In this document: positions 1 to 36,275 of the stretch, in pieces | Numbering within the stretch: the first letter of the stretch is position 1 | How the letters are laid out: the number at the start of each line of letters is the position of its first letter | Origin: Amoebidium appalachense | Lineage: Eukaryota; Ichthyosporea | Assembly (NCBI GenBank): GCA_963693365.1 | Contig: CAVNZM010000005.1 | Span: 2,046,001 to 2,110,000, forward strand | Length of the DNA stretch: 64,000 bases | Direction of reading: 5' to 3' | Notes under the pieces: generated by a model | What the model was told of the DNA's origin: nothing | Seen by the model: only the letters and a program-made list of their open reading frames with translations | Database searches by the model: none | Made by a program: the position numbers and the translations under genes

Positions 1-124
1 AGTTTCAAAGTTTGTAAAGTTTGTTGCCAGACTGCCAGATCCAGTTATTTACTGTGTGCACCGTATATTGTATATATTATTTTTTTGTTATTTGTGGCGA
101 GAGCTGCAACATAAGCCCGGCGTC

Positions 125-22191
<22,067 letters not shown>

Positions 22192-22849
22192 ACATCTGCA
22201 CCCCCCTCCCTCCCCCCCCCCCCCCCCCCCCTCCCCTTGTCACAACACTTTTTTCTAACTTCAAATCATGTTGTTTGAGCGTTGCTGATTCCTGAACCAC
22301 ACTGTTTTTGCTTGGTTTGGTATTTAACAGTGGTGGAAAACTAGTCCAAGCGGCAGAGGAAAAAGTATGTTTGAACCTTTTGCGCTTTGCATGTGCAAGT
22401 AAGTTTGCTCAGAATGCATGTAACCTTTCGTATGTGCATCACCGTACACACAGAAATGGTAAAGTGATGATATGCAATACATGTTTCCACAATCAATGCA
22501 TTGACAATATATTGACACCCTCGACATTTTTAGTGTGTCTGGACTCACACACCACAGACACAAATGCAAGCGCTCTCACACGCACACAAAAACACACAGC
22601 AGACACACGCATGCAAAATGCCTTTTTGTAGCTTCAAATAGTATCATGTTATACATCAAACACACAATCACATAAGGAGACACCCGTTCAAAAAAATATC
22701 TACTATTTTGCAGTCTTGTATTCTGTGCATGTACGTTAACGGTGTGCTGTTTCATGTTGACCGGTCATGCAGCCAGGTGCTGTCAAAATTAGCGTAATTA
22801 AAGCTGATAATTGGATTGTAGGATATTTAACTTATTTTCGCGCATTGTC

Positions 22850-22880
<31 letters not shown>

Positions 22881-23153
22881 ACCCACCCACCACCACCACC
22901 ACCACCACAGACACACACACACACACACCTCTGGGGCCCTTTATTTTCCCTTTCGGTAAGGAAGCCTTCATCTAGATCGGAGATGTCGGGAGGGCTTCAG
23001 AGACTCCGAGAGAGATCGGGGTGGGGTGGGGGGGAGGGGGGAGGGGGGGGGGGGGGGGGGTATATGTCAGTGAGTCAGCGATTAGAGCGTGACGGTCTCA
23101 AGTGAGAAGCTTAACACTGGTGAGACTAGGAGGTGGTAGAAATGATCGCGCGT

Positions 23154-23224
<71 letters not shown>

Positions 23225-23661
23225 TAACGTTCAGAGAGGGGGGGGAGGGGGGGGGGGGGGGGGGGGGGGGAGAGAGAAATGGGGTGGAAGGGGGGGGGGG
23301 GGGAGGGGGGAGAGGAGGGGGGGAAGGGGGGGGGCTGGCTAGGGACTCGAGGGCAAGGCCCGTCAGGTCGAGAGACAGACTCTTCAAGAGAGCGAGAGTG
23401 AGAGCGAGAGGGATATTGATAGAAATTTGATAGGATCAAAAGGGGAGGCTCGGGACTCGCTCGAAAGATAATATGAGGGGGGGAGAGAGAGAGAGCGCGC
23501 TCGAGGGCGAGAGAGAGGGATCGATCGGCAGAACTCGAGGTCGAGCTCGAGAAGAGAGTCAGCAGTGCTCTTGAGCGCTAGCTCGAGAGAGAGAGTGAGA
23601 GAGAATATATAACGAGAGACTCTGGAGGGAGGGGGGTGCACGTACGGGGGGAGGTTCAAGG

Positions 23662-23693
<32 letters not shown>

Positions 23694-24797
23694 GGGAGGC
23701 GATGTGACTCCGCTGGGGCTGCTGCCCACCGAAAACGCGGTACCGGTTGTATATGTAGTTGATGTGAACACAGTCTATGTGCACAGCATAAAGTACAGTG
23801 GACGTCCTTTGGCAAAGGCTGGCCATTCCGCCCAGCGGGCACGCGATAGCGATAAATTTACACCCTCGTTCCTCCACGAAAAAAATGCGGGTCATGCTTA
23901 TATTTATACCAGTATTTGAACACAGGCAGGCTGGTAGAGATAGTTATATTCACCACTGACATCTTATGTAATACTATGCCTATACTCGCTAAAGCCGGCA
24001 CGTGCCACGAAGACGACACGTACACCGTAGCAACTGCACACAACTGCACACGTTACAGCAGCGATTGGCACATCGGTTCAGGGAAACTATGGCGGTCTTT
24101 ATAACACGTGACTTTCTTCCACTTAAAATCTGCTTTGTTTTCCTTTCGAAATAAATACACTGTACTTGCATGTTTTTGGGATCATTTTTGTTGAGAAATC
24201 AGTTTTTTTTAATATAATTTAGATAGAAGATATATTTTGTTTGGATTGTTTCTCATTCATATTATATGTTTGTCGCTGCAACCTCGTATACCTCTACATT
24301 GCTAAAGTTCTTGACCAATTATAAGGGATTAGAAATCAGCGGAAATGCGCGGTGCCGTCTCCGCCAATCACTATTCACCAATGGAATCGCGTTTTGTTAT
24401 TATCAGAAAACGATTAGATTGGATGAGAGATGAGGCCATTAGCAATTGGCGCTAACATCTATTTGGATCTGAGATCAAAACGTAGCTCACAGCTATTGTT
24501 CGACTGGCGAGGATGCTACATTCGTCCTTTCCAGTCCTAGCCCCCTATGTGTAGCATTTTTTCTTTTTTTTAAAAAAAATAAAATAAAATAGTGAACTTT
24601 CTCTCTGAGAAAGTGATTTGCAACACGTCCTTTTCTTTACACATGATGGGCACTTAGATTCTTTGAGCGTCCTGGCAGCTCATACTGATATTGGTCAGAT
24701 GTCACGTAGATCTATTCGTTGCTTTCTAACTATCCAATCGGATTTCGTTATGGGTGGAAAAGGAATGAGTCCCCTTTTCTCAAGTAAACAGACAAAC
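22192..24797. other. Region without a confirmed gene
   Basis: Holds C runs near 22213 and 22852, a G/GA purine satellite at 23010-23700 and AT-rich sequence to 24800. Two short exon-like pieces with splice-type borders are visible (about 22331-22365 and 22772-22820), plus the open stretch at 23703-23919 listed separately. I could not join them into a gene. Confidence 0.6.
23703..23919 (+). other. Possible terminal exon of an unrecognised gene
   Basis: About 71 in-frame codons after a poly-G tract, reading VTPLGLLPTENAVPVVYVVD and ending at a TGA. Amino-acid use is normal for protein and unlike the surrounding repeat. No family is recognised and no clear acceptor is visible, so this is tentative. 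Confidence 0.3.
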
Positions 24798-28165
<3,368 letters not shown>

Positions 28166-28697
28166 GGGCCCAACCACATCGGCTGAGTCAACTTGCTTTG
28201 AGCAGAATTATTCTGCACAAAGCAGAACTTCGTTCGGCAAAAGCAGAACTATTCAGCAAAAGCAGAAATATTTTTTAAAAGCAGATTCAATCTTCTCAAA
28301 AGGAGAATTATTCTGCAAAAGCAGATTCAATCTGCTAGAAGCAGAATTATTCTGCTAAAAGCAGATTTATCCTGCCTTTTAGAATTATTCCGCCAAAAGC
28401 AGAATTTTTCTGCTAAAGGCAGAATTTTTCTGCTAAAAGCAGAATTTTTCTGCTAAAAGCAGAATTATTCTGCTTTCGACTTCTGCTTTTTGCAGAATAA
28501 TTCTGCTAAAAGCAGAATAATTCTGCAACAAGCAGAGTGATTCTGCTTTTGCGGAATACTTTTGCTAAAAGCAGAATAATTCTGCTAAAAGCAGAGTGAT
28601 TCTGCTTTTGCAGAATAATTGTGCTTTTTGCAGAATAATCTGCCTTTGCAGAATGATTCGCTTTTTGCAAGTTGACTCTGCCGATGTGGTTGGGCCC
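28166..28697. mobile_element. Foldback/MITE-like element with 31-bp TIRs
   Basis: The ends 28166-28196 and 28667-28697 are inverted repeats with a single mismatch, starting GGGCCCAACCACATCGGC. The interior is about 470 bases of degenerate palindromic units based on AAAGCAGAATTATTCTGCTTT, so the whole element can fold on itself. No ORF and no clear target duplication. A non-autonomous DNA element is inferred from this structure. Confidence 0.85.
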
Positions 28698-28790
28698 TCA
28701 AATATGCATCGATCATCAGGCATGGCCATCAAGCTGTGTGACCGTATATGCTATCAATGGCATACTATGCCCAGGTATACTGTTGAATAA

Positions 28791-28874
28791 GATCAAGTCG
28801 GTGCCGCTCGGATGATTAAATACCTCAGGGGGACTCCCGGATACGGAGTGTGTAAATGGAATTCCAGTTGGTGT
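28791..28874 (+). pseudogene. Possible Ty1/copia polyprotein remnant
   Basis: The frame reads DQVGAARMIKYLRGTPGYGV, resembling the conserved stretch between reverse transcriptase and RNase H of Ty1/copia elements (AKRILRYLKGTPDYGL-type). Nothing else of the element is evident around it, so this is a short, decayed fragment at best. Confidence 0.4.
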
Positions 28875-29653
28875 GTTCATCTACCTCACCGTTACGTCCA
28901 AAACATTCATATTTATGTGCCAAGGCCAGGCTGAGGTTGTGAGCATGATACTGTGTGCCCGTGTATATAACGAGAAAACCTGGTGCCTGTGCAAGGTGTT
29001 AAATTTCTATGTCTACCTGCACACCCCATCCGGACCCTTCCACAAATACATCTCCCTACGGTCACCATTCCTCCCCCCCCCCCCCCCCCCCCCCCCCCCC
29101 ACCCCCCCCCCCTCCCCCCCCCCCCCCCCCCCCCCCAGGGCCTCCTCAGATTATTAGCACCAATCATTTCATTAGTGTTAGCATTAGTGCCGGATGAGCA
29201 GTTATTCCTTTTGGGACTGGAGTGGTATTAGCAGACATAAAATAGTATAGGAATGTTATATTTATTTGCAGTATCTTCTTTAGGTGCTTATGCCGTTCTA
29301 TGATCTGGGTGAGCAAGGTACCCCCCCCCCCCCCCCCCTCCCCCCCGTCCCCCCCCCCTTGAGCTCCCTCGGCCGGACTCGGCATTAGGGGCTCTATTAT
29401 CATAGCATGGCATAATCATTATGTGACATGCTCTTCTATTATTCCAGTGGAGAAAACAAAATGGCCGCACGAGGAAAAGGAATATTAACATATACTGAAT
29501 CAAAAGGGGTTTATCAAATATGTAGGCTCATTCGTAAACCCCCCCGGTGATACCTCCACATGCACGAGGAACGACTTTAATAATGTAATCATGTTGTATC
29601 CTTAGGCCTAGGAGCATGGGGTGTACGGGATTCTTGATCATATTCAGAATTGG

Positions 29654-29695
<42 letters not shown>

Positions 29696-30320
29696 GGTTG
29701 TGGAGAAGGAGGAGCGGGGGAGGGGGAGGGGGGAGGGGGGAGGGAGAGCACATGATATCGAAAGACGTAGATAATCCCCACCTAAGGTGAAAACATGCGG
29801 GTTACTGTGGTACCCTTCCCCCCCCCCCCCCCCCCCCCCCCCCCACCGCCCCACGCCCCACCCCCCCCCCCACGCCCCCCACCCCACCCCCCACCCCCAC
29901 TCCCCACCGCAAAAAAAAAATTAAAAAAAATAAAAAAATAAACGCTACCGCACCCCACGTGCACACCGGCCCCCAGCCCCCTTTCCGGATCCCCAAGCTA
30001 TCTACTAGCCCGGTAGTACAGCCTGGGGGTTGGTGCACGTGCCTCCCCCCCCCCCCCCCCCCCTCCCCCCTCACGGCCTCTCCCCCCCGCTTATCCCGAA
30101 TTTCGAACGGGTAAAGGCCGGTGGTTTGAAATTCCACCTGCGCCGCTTTAAGACCGGCTGCCCCCCCCCCCCCCCCCCTCTCTTCCCGTCTCCCTCCCGT
30201 GCGGCTTCCTCGTGCACATCCCAAGGGGGCTCTCCCTCTCCCCCACCTATAGCTACCGAAATATTCCCAGATCAAGCGTTTCAAATTTGCGACCCCGACA
30301 TCAGTGACGTCGTGCCCCCC

Positions 30321-30362
<42 letters not shown>

Positions 30363-30771
30363 CCCTCCCCCCCTCCCTCCCCTCCCTCTCCCCTCCCCCC
30401 TCCCCCCCTTCGGCCTCCCCCTCCTCCCCCTCCGCCCTCCTGCGAGATCTTCCCCCGGGCGCTGGCCCCCCCGCCTCCGAGGCTGCCTTTCTTTTTCTAG
30501 ATATGTTGTGTGCGATCATGTGTGTGCACGCAAGTGTTTGTCAGACACTGTGTGTTTTTCATGCAGTACACGTTTGTGTGTTTTGTTTATTGTGTGCGTA
30601 ACGGCGCGTACACGTGTACACATGTGTGTGTGTGAACGTGTGCGGGTGTGTACACACGGCCACGCACACTTGTGGGCGTACTTAGATGGGTCCGCGCGTG
30701 CATGCGTGCGTGCGTGCGTGCGTGCATGCGTGTGTGTGCGCGCGCACGCGCGCATGCGTGTGTGTGTGTGT

Positions 30772-30818
<47 letters not shown>

Positions 30819-31129
30819 CGTGCGTGTGTGTGTGTGTGTGCGTGTGTCTCAGTATATACGTGTTTGCACGCGTGTTTAGAACATTTCTCTGTTGTGTGTA
30901 CCTACCTACTTGTGTCACGGTAGGGAATCATTGATTCGGAAACAACACCAACATTACTAACCGTATATGGTTAGTTACCTGCCAAATAAAGCTCATAGAA
31001 GATCCGCTAATATTGATTGGCGAACATCTGCCATCACACTCATGTCTAATGGCTTGATATCATGCAGTCCATCTAGCCGCTTTCAGGCACCTTCCCGCGG
31101 CCGCGCTGTGTGCAGTGGGCACCAAGGCC
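28875..31129. other. Intergenic, C/G homopolymers and GT repeats
   Basis: C runs at about 29072-29136, 29320-29360, 29818-29845, 30042-30070, 30160-30178 and 30315-30360, a G run at 29656-29694, and GT-rich sequence at 30600-30850. No gene supported. Confidence 0.7.
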
Positions 31130-31744
31130 TCCTAAATAGCACACCGGGCCGAGGCACGAGGTCGTCACATATGAGAAGTGACGTCATTAAGAGTAGGGTT
31201 AGCTTCCAGCCGAATCCAGCGAAATGATTGGCCAACTGAGGAACGCGCGAAACCCAGTAAAGGCGATTTTGATTGGATAGAAGATTTTTGACTGCCATTT
31301 AGTGATTGGACAATGCAGCAAATGGCGGGCTTTTGGTGTTCTTTGTATACTCGGGAAATTGTGGGGTACCAACATTAAGGATAAGGAAAAACCAACAATA
31401 TTAGTATCTAATCTGTTTTAATAGCTTTATGAAATAACAGATACGTCAAAGCGCTCATTTATTTAACATTTAAATGGTTTATGCCGTTTTGTTTGGCGTT
31501 TAAAATATAATTTTAGGGAGTTATTGTAAGGGGTTAAGACTTTAAGTTGACGTAAGTACAATTACTTCATCAATCCCCATCGATCTCTCGTTGTGATCTA
31601 GGGGGCTGTGTGCCGGCCGCTTGTGTTGCTGCTACAAGTGGAAAGGTAACTATTTCTTTGCCACCACTTTACGTGAAGTGCTCCTGCATTATATATAAAA
31701 AAGGCTGGGCAGTGCCACTTTGGCCACGCCCAGCCGCTACGCAG

Positions 31745-32608
31745 ATGCCAAGATCTTGTGCTGTCTACGGCTGCACAACTAATTACAAAGGGCACGAGAG
31801 TGCATCTTGTTTTGCTTTTCCTAACAAAACTAAAGAGCCCGAACGTTTTCACAAGTGGGTCAGTTTCTGCAAACGCCAAGACTTAACGGTAAGTAGTAAC
31901 ACAAGCTGTATAGGTATTTGTATCAAACATTTTAGGCCCGAACAACTTGACCTAGGTTTTGACTACAAAGATCCTAAAACAGATATATCTCGGTTTATTA
32001 AACATTCCCACCCGAGGTGCAAAGAGAATCAGATTCCTTGCATATTCAACACAGAACTGAATATAGTCATAGAGGAAAAGACACCCAGGAGAAACCCAGA
32101 GGATAGACGAGAAGAGCAAAACAAACGAGCAAAGCTCCAGGAAGAGGCTGAGAAGGCCCGGCTAGAACAACTTGACACCATACACTCGTTCAGCGAGTTG
32201 TGCGACAACTTCTTAGACCGTCTAAATAGCGTAGGCACGCTGGGGCTCTGGCAAGTCACACAAACGAGCAGTGAAAGCATACAAGCGGTACTGCTGACAA
32301 CAGTTACCCCGTCATTTCCCGGCGGGGTGCCCTTTCCCTTTGTGGGGGCAGTGGTAACTGTTGACCATAACCTTTCTGCAGTGCCTGTTGTGCACACACC
32401 GTCTGTGTTTGGGGCTACATCTTATTCGGTTTCGGCTGACTCGCACACGTCACATTCTATATCTCGGTGGTCCAAGTTGTACCAGTTACTTCATTCGTGC
32501 AAGGAGAAGGCCAACTCAGCAAAGCCAAGCCCGTGCACTCAACCTTTGTGCTTCGATAAGCACGTTGGTTATGCACTCTGGGCCACCTTTTTTTTTGGGA
32601 AACTATAA
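31745..32608 (+). CDS. THAP-domain protein, N-terminal part of a P-like transposase
   Basis: Starts MPRSCAVYGC and shows the THAP C2CH zinc finger: two N-terminal Cys (residues about 5 and 10), the Trp in FHKWVSFC, and the later Cys and His in IGICIKHF. A charged coiled coil follows (about residues 115-150, EDRREEQNKRAKLQEEAEKA), then a Ser/Thr/Val-rich region. THAP domains bind DNA and head P-type transposases. The ORF closes at 32606-32608, just before an acceptor at 32636. It may splice to the downstream exons, but the donor is not clear. The RNase-H-like catalytic core expected between this part and the C-terminal region is not visible, so the product may be a DNA-binding derivative. The upstream in-frame sequence from 31610 is probably untranslated. 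Confidence 0.75.
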   Translation: MPRSCAVYGCTTNYKGHESASCFAFPNKTKEPERFHKWVSFCKRQDLTVSSNTSCIGICIKHFRPEQLDLGFDYKDPKTDISRFIKHSHPRCKENQIPCIFNTELNIVIEEKTPRRNPEDRREEQNKRAKLQEEAEKARLEQLDTIHSFSELCDNFLDRLNSVGTLGLWQVTQTSSESIQAVLLTTVTPSFPGGVPFPFVGAVVTVDHNLSAVPVVHTPSVFGATSYSVSADSHTSHSISRWSKLYQLLHSCKEKANSAKPSPCTQPLCFDKHVGYALWATFFFGKL

Positions 32609-32636
32609 TTAACACTCGGGTTTTAAATGTTTGCAG

Positions 32637-34155
32637 ATAGCCCTTGTGGAGTATCTAAAGGACGACCTCAACTGGGTCTACGTTCTTCTGGGCAAGATTA
32701 TGACCGACCAGTTGGAGGGTCGGTTTGGACACTACAGGGAAATGAACGGAGGCAATTACCACATTTCCACCCGCCAGGTAGCCTCTTCCCTCCACCCTTG
32801 TTCTCCCCCCCCCCCCCCCCCCCCCCCTTCCTCCTCCCCCCACTCCTTTTTTTCTGAGACAATTTTTCAGAGTCCCTCCCCCTCCCCCCCCCTCCCCCTC
32901 GTTCCCAACCAACACCACCAACACCACCACCATCCACCCCCCCACCCCCTCCCTTTTCCCCTCCTCCCCCCCCCCCCCCCCCCTTCTTTTTTTTTTCGGA
33001 TCCTAGAAGGCTTACCCCCACCTTCCTTCTTTAAACATCAATTGCCAAAAGAAGTAATCCTCCCCCCCCCCCCCCCCCCCCCCTTCACCCCCCTCCCTTT
33101 TCCACCTCCATTTCCCAGATCCCCTCCTTACCGACACAAGCATTGCATTAACTTGCATACACCCAAATCAGCCGGCTGCAGCTGGCAACTATTTATGGTC
33201 TGTGCGGTGCTCTTCATCTGCACAGTTGTAAATCAGGATAATGCCAAGCTAACGGAAGGTGTGATATTGAACAGGTGCTTGAGTCTGAGCGGCGCATCCG
33301 GCTCATCAACCTCTTCACGTTCCGCCGGGGCACGGGCAAGGCCGTGGGCATCAGCACTCTCAAGCAGGCCGTCAAGTTCAACGAGACTGCCCTGCTGGCC
33401 AAGCCTGCCGTGGAACTGGACGTTCTGCTGCAGCCCTTCTCCAGCATTGGCGCTCTGTTGGCTGCCATCACCGTCCCCAACAAGAGCGTGGTCGTCTTTC
33501 TCGCCGGCTACGCCTGCTTCAAGACGGGGCGGGGCTGCAGCTGCAAGCAGTGCCGTGGGCGCTTGTTCAGCAGCCGCCGCCTGGTGGTGGAGATCCCAGC
33601 CAGCGTCAGAGCCCAGCTTGGGCCGCACGTCATCGACACGTCATACCTGGAGGCCATCGACCGTGGGGGGCTTTCTACTCCCTCCTACGCGGCCTATGTG
33701 GTCGCGGAGACCACTGTGCGCGTGATGGAGTGCCTCACCAGCAAGGAGCTGGAGGGCAAGTTTCTGCACGCCGGCTCCCACCGCCTGCTGGTTCACACGC
33801 TCGCGGTTCAGCACGCCAAGAGCCGGCCGGAGACAGAGACAATTCGAGGCATTACTTGTGAGGAGTGCGGGGAGGACACGGCGCAGTACCTCGACGGCAT
33901 CGCCATGAGAATGACCAACATTTTGCTCAACAACTACACCAAGGAACGCAACGCGAAAAAGAAAACACCAACCAACAAGCCAAACCGGCAAACCAAGAAA
34001 TACGAGGGTGCATCAACCGGTTTATTGGCGGCGCACGCCGCGGACCACACGGCCCCAGCGCCAGCGACGACGTGGAGGCTGTGCTCGAGGAGGAGGACTT
34101 CGACGTTTTCTCGTTTTTGAACGACGACGCACTGGGTGCGTTGTGTGAGACTTAG
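32637..34155 (+). pseudogene. P-element-like transposase C-terminal exons, frameshifted near the end
   Basis: Exon 32637-32777 (47 codons, IALVEYLKDDLNWVYVLL then MTDQLEGRFGHYREMNGGNY) resembles the P-type motif in which a DxLE segment precedes a small Gly/Asn-rich loop. It joins in phase to an exon from 33275. That exon carries VVVFLAGYACFKTGRGCSCK with a CxxC pair, like the zinc-binding tail of P/THAP9 transposases, then a second Cys pair (ITCEECGE). Near 34000 the reading shifts: the first frame stops at 34120 in a basic run, while the shifted frame gives an acidic end (DDVEAVLEEEDFDVFSF) stopping at 34155. A one-base lesion or sequencing error is likely. The 495-base intron between the exons is C-rich. 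Confidence 0.7.
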
Positions 34156-34598
34156 GCAGTTATAGGCAGTGATGATTGCGTCTGGTAGTTTAGCGTAATG
34201 TTTGCACAAGTTTTGCACTAAAATTAGTCTGATGTAGGCGACCCCGGAGGGGCACGTAAGATTTCAGTTTTCGATCACCCTACTCTTTACACGTAATCTG
34301 GAGTATTAGTCTATTGCGTGCCTCGGCCCGGTGTGCTATTTAGGATCTGTGTGCTCGTTTGGACCAGTGTACATGTAAAGCTGGGCTGTAGAGCATTCAA
34401 CTTGTATATATTGTAGCATGGGGAAGAGGCACAATCTTGACTTTTAGACCGACACTTACTTTCCCTTCCAATAGCATTTTGATTGTCGGGCACCACAACG
34501 GGTGACGCAAAAGTCAAAAACACAACAGCTCTCTACGACACGGTACACGCACAGCATAATTGATACTCTATCAGATATCCCATGTTCTAGCGAAAGAA

Positions 34599-36275
34599 AT
34601 GGAGGACAGCTCAGTCAAAGAAAAATTGGCTTCCACAGACGTGCCTGATAACGTTCTTGAAATAGCACCGTCAAACGGGGAGGGAGCTAGTTCTTGCACC
34701 AACACTGACGTGCTGGCTAGCGAACAACCTCACTCACCCGTTCCATCTTTGAAGGCGGAAGCACAAGCAGATAGGGAGCCGAACAACGAGCAAGCCCAAG
34801 AAGAGAAGAAAACACAGGGTAAATGGAGGTGGGAGCTACGCCATAGTCTTTTTCTCGCCCAACTTTTGATAACGTGGTGTGTGCGCATGTGGGAGTTTTC
34901 AGTGGCCCTGCTACTCTTGGATCTTTACCCCTCCAGCCTTCTTCTCCCGGCCATACACGGGCTCGTAGAGTCTACAGCCGTCGTTCTGTTCGGTTCATGG
35001 GTAGGGAACATGGTAGACAGGAACAAGCAAATCACCGTTGTGCAATCCACTATGCTAGCAAACTGTTTCAGTGTTGCTGCCTCCACCGTATTGCTCGTGG
35101 TCGGTCTTCATCTTCCTGGAGCGGCAAGCGAACATGCCCTGTTTCCTGCACTAGTCACAGGTGTGTACATTCTTGCGGCTGTGACCGCGCTTTCTTCTGT
35201 GGGGACGGATCTCGCTGTCGCGCGGTTATGGACGAAAGTTATCGCGGAGGATCACGATGCGCTAGCCAACATGAACGCGGTGATGCGAAGAATTGATTTG
35301 TCCTGCAAGCTGCTTGCGCCTTTGGCAGCCGGTGTCGTTATGACGTGGGTGTCGCCAACAGTAAGTGCTATTGTTTTTTCCTCGTGGCAGTTGGTTTCTT
35401 TTGTACCGGCCCTCGTACTTTTGCGATTTATATACTTCAAGGTTCCCGTGCTACAAACGAGACACCTGGAGCTACAGGCGTTGCCTACACAGACACAGGT
35501 GCAAGGAAAAGGTTTCGACGTTATTGGGTCGATTCGGGCGTTCTTTTCGGGTTGGCCCGTATACTTCAAACAGAAGGTTGTGCGGGCGGCGCTGGCCCTT
35601 TCGCTTCTTTACATGACGCTGCTTTCGTTTGGCAGTGTTATGACGGCATATCTGAAGTTCTACGGTATGTCTGAGGTGATTATAAGCATCACACGTGGCG
35701 TGGCGGCACTGTTCGGTCTGACAGCTACGGTGGTTTACGGGCCCGTGCAAAAGCGGATCGGTGTTGTGCGCACAGGTTTAATTGCCACGTGGCTACAGTC
35801 CGGCTGCCTCATGTTGTGCATAGCAGCAACGTTTGTCTCCCAGGGAAGTGTGCTCTCATTGGGTCTTCTTGTTGCCGGGGTCATAACTTCACGTTTTGGC
35901 CTGTGGCTGTTTGACTTGTCCGTTTCTCAAACCCTGCAAGAAGACATTGAGGAGAGCAAGTTGGCGGAGATAAACGGGGTTCAGTCATCACTCAACAACA
36001 CACTCCAGTTGGTGGCATATGCTTTGAGCGTTCTGTTTAGCAAGCCGGAGCAGTTTAATGTATTAACTTACCTCTCTGTTGGGTCTGTGCTCGCTGCCTC
36101 TGTGCTCTATTCTTCGTACAGTAGGAAGGTGAGAGGACATTTGTTGCATTTGGAAAGGGCTCAGCTGTTGTTTGCATGGATAAATCCCTCCGCAAAGAAG
36201 CGTAGCTATGGTGGGGTGGATCAAGATGGAATGCAGATGACTTCGGAGAGACAGGTGCCCGCTGAGCAAAAGTGA
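34599..36275 (+). CDS. Ferroportin-like iron exporter (SLC40 family), intronless
   Basis: 559 residues from the ATG at 34599 (an in-frame ATG at 34560 would add 13). Ferroportins export Fe2+ across the plasma or organelle membrane. After an acidic, presumably cytosolic N-terminus of about 85 residues come about 10-12 membrane helices. Diagnostic stretches are MWEFSVALLLLDLYPSSLLL, VGNMVDRN and DHDALANMNAVMRRIDL, the last matching the conserved EDR-KLANMNATIRRID segment of ferroportin. The second half keeps helices with LKFYGMSEVII and FGLWLFDLSVSQ. No introns interrupt 1.7 kb, in contrast to EMC1. The tail is basic and carries no recognised targeting signal. The family assignment is strong; substrate and location are inferred from the family. 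Confidence 0.9.
   Translation: MEDSSVKEKLASTDVPDNVLEIAPSNGEGASSCTNTDVLASEQPHSPVPSLKAEAQADREPNNEQAQEEKKTQGKWRWELRHSLFLAQLLITWCVRMWEFSVALLLLDLYPSSLLLPAIHGLVESTAVVLFGSWVGNMVDRNKQITVVQSTMLANCFSVAASTVLLVVGLHLPGAASEHALFPALVTGVYILAAVTALSSVGTDLAVARLWTKVIAEDHDALANMNAVMRRIDLSCKLLAPLAAGVVMTWVSPTVSAIVFSSWQLVSFVPALVLLRFIYFKVPVLQTRHLELQALPTQTQVQGKGFDVIGSIRAFFSGWPVYFKQKVVRAALALSLLYMTLLSFGSVMTAYLKFYGMSEVIISITRGVAALFGLTATVVYGPVQKRIGVVRTGLIATWLQSGCLMLCIAATFVSQGSVLSLGLLVAGVITSRFGLWLFDLSVSQTLQEDIEESKLAEINGVQSSLNNTLQLVAYALSVLFSKPEQFNVLTYLSVGSVLAASVLYSSYSRKVRGHLLHLERAQLLFAWINPSAKKRSYGGVDQDGMQMTSERQVPAEQK

Larger units (their letters stand above)
31130..34345 (+). mobile_element. THAP/P-element-like DNA transposon with 29-bp TIRs
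   Basis: Exact inverted repeats at 31130-31158 and 34317-34345, starting TCCTAAATAGCACACCGGGC, bracket a THAP zinc-finger ORF and a P-type transposase C-terminal region. THAP plus this C-terminal domain is the layout of P elements and THAP9. I see no matching 8-bp target duplication at the two ends (AAGGCC before, TCTGTGTG after), so the insertion is old or the ends have changed. Confidence 0.85.

Noticed and set aside
33233-33628. Minus-strand ORF
   Set aside because: Antisense to the P-like transposase exon, which carries the conserved Cys motifs.
34874-35750. Overlapping ORFs on both strands
   Set aside because: Shadows of the ferroportin frame.
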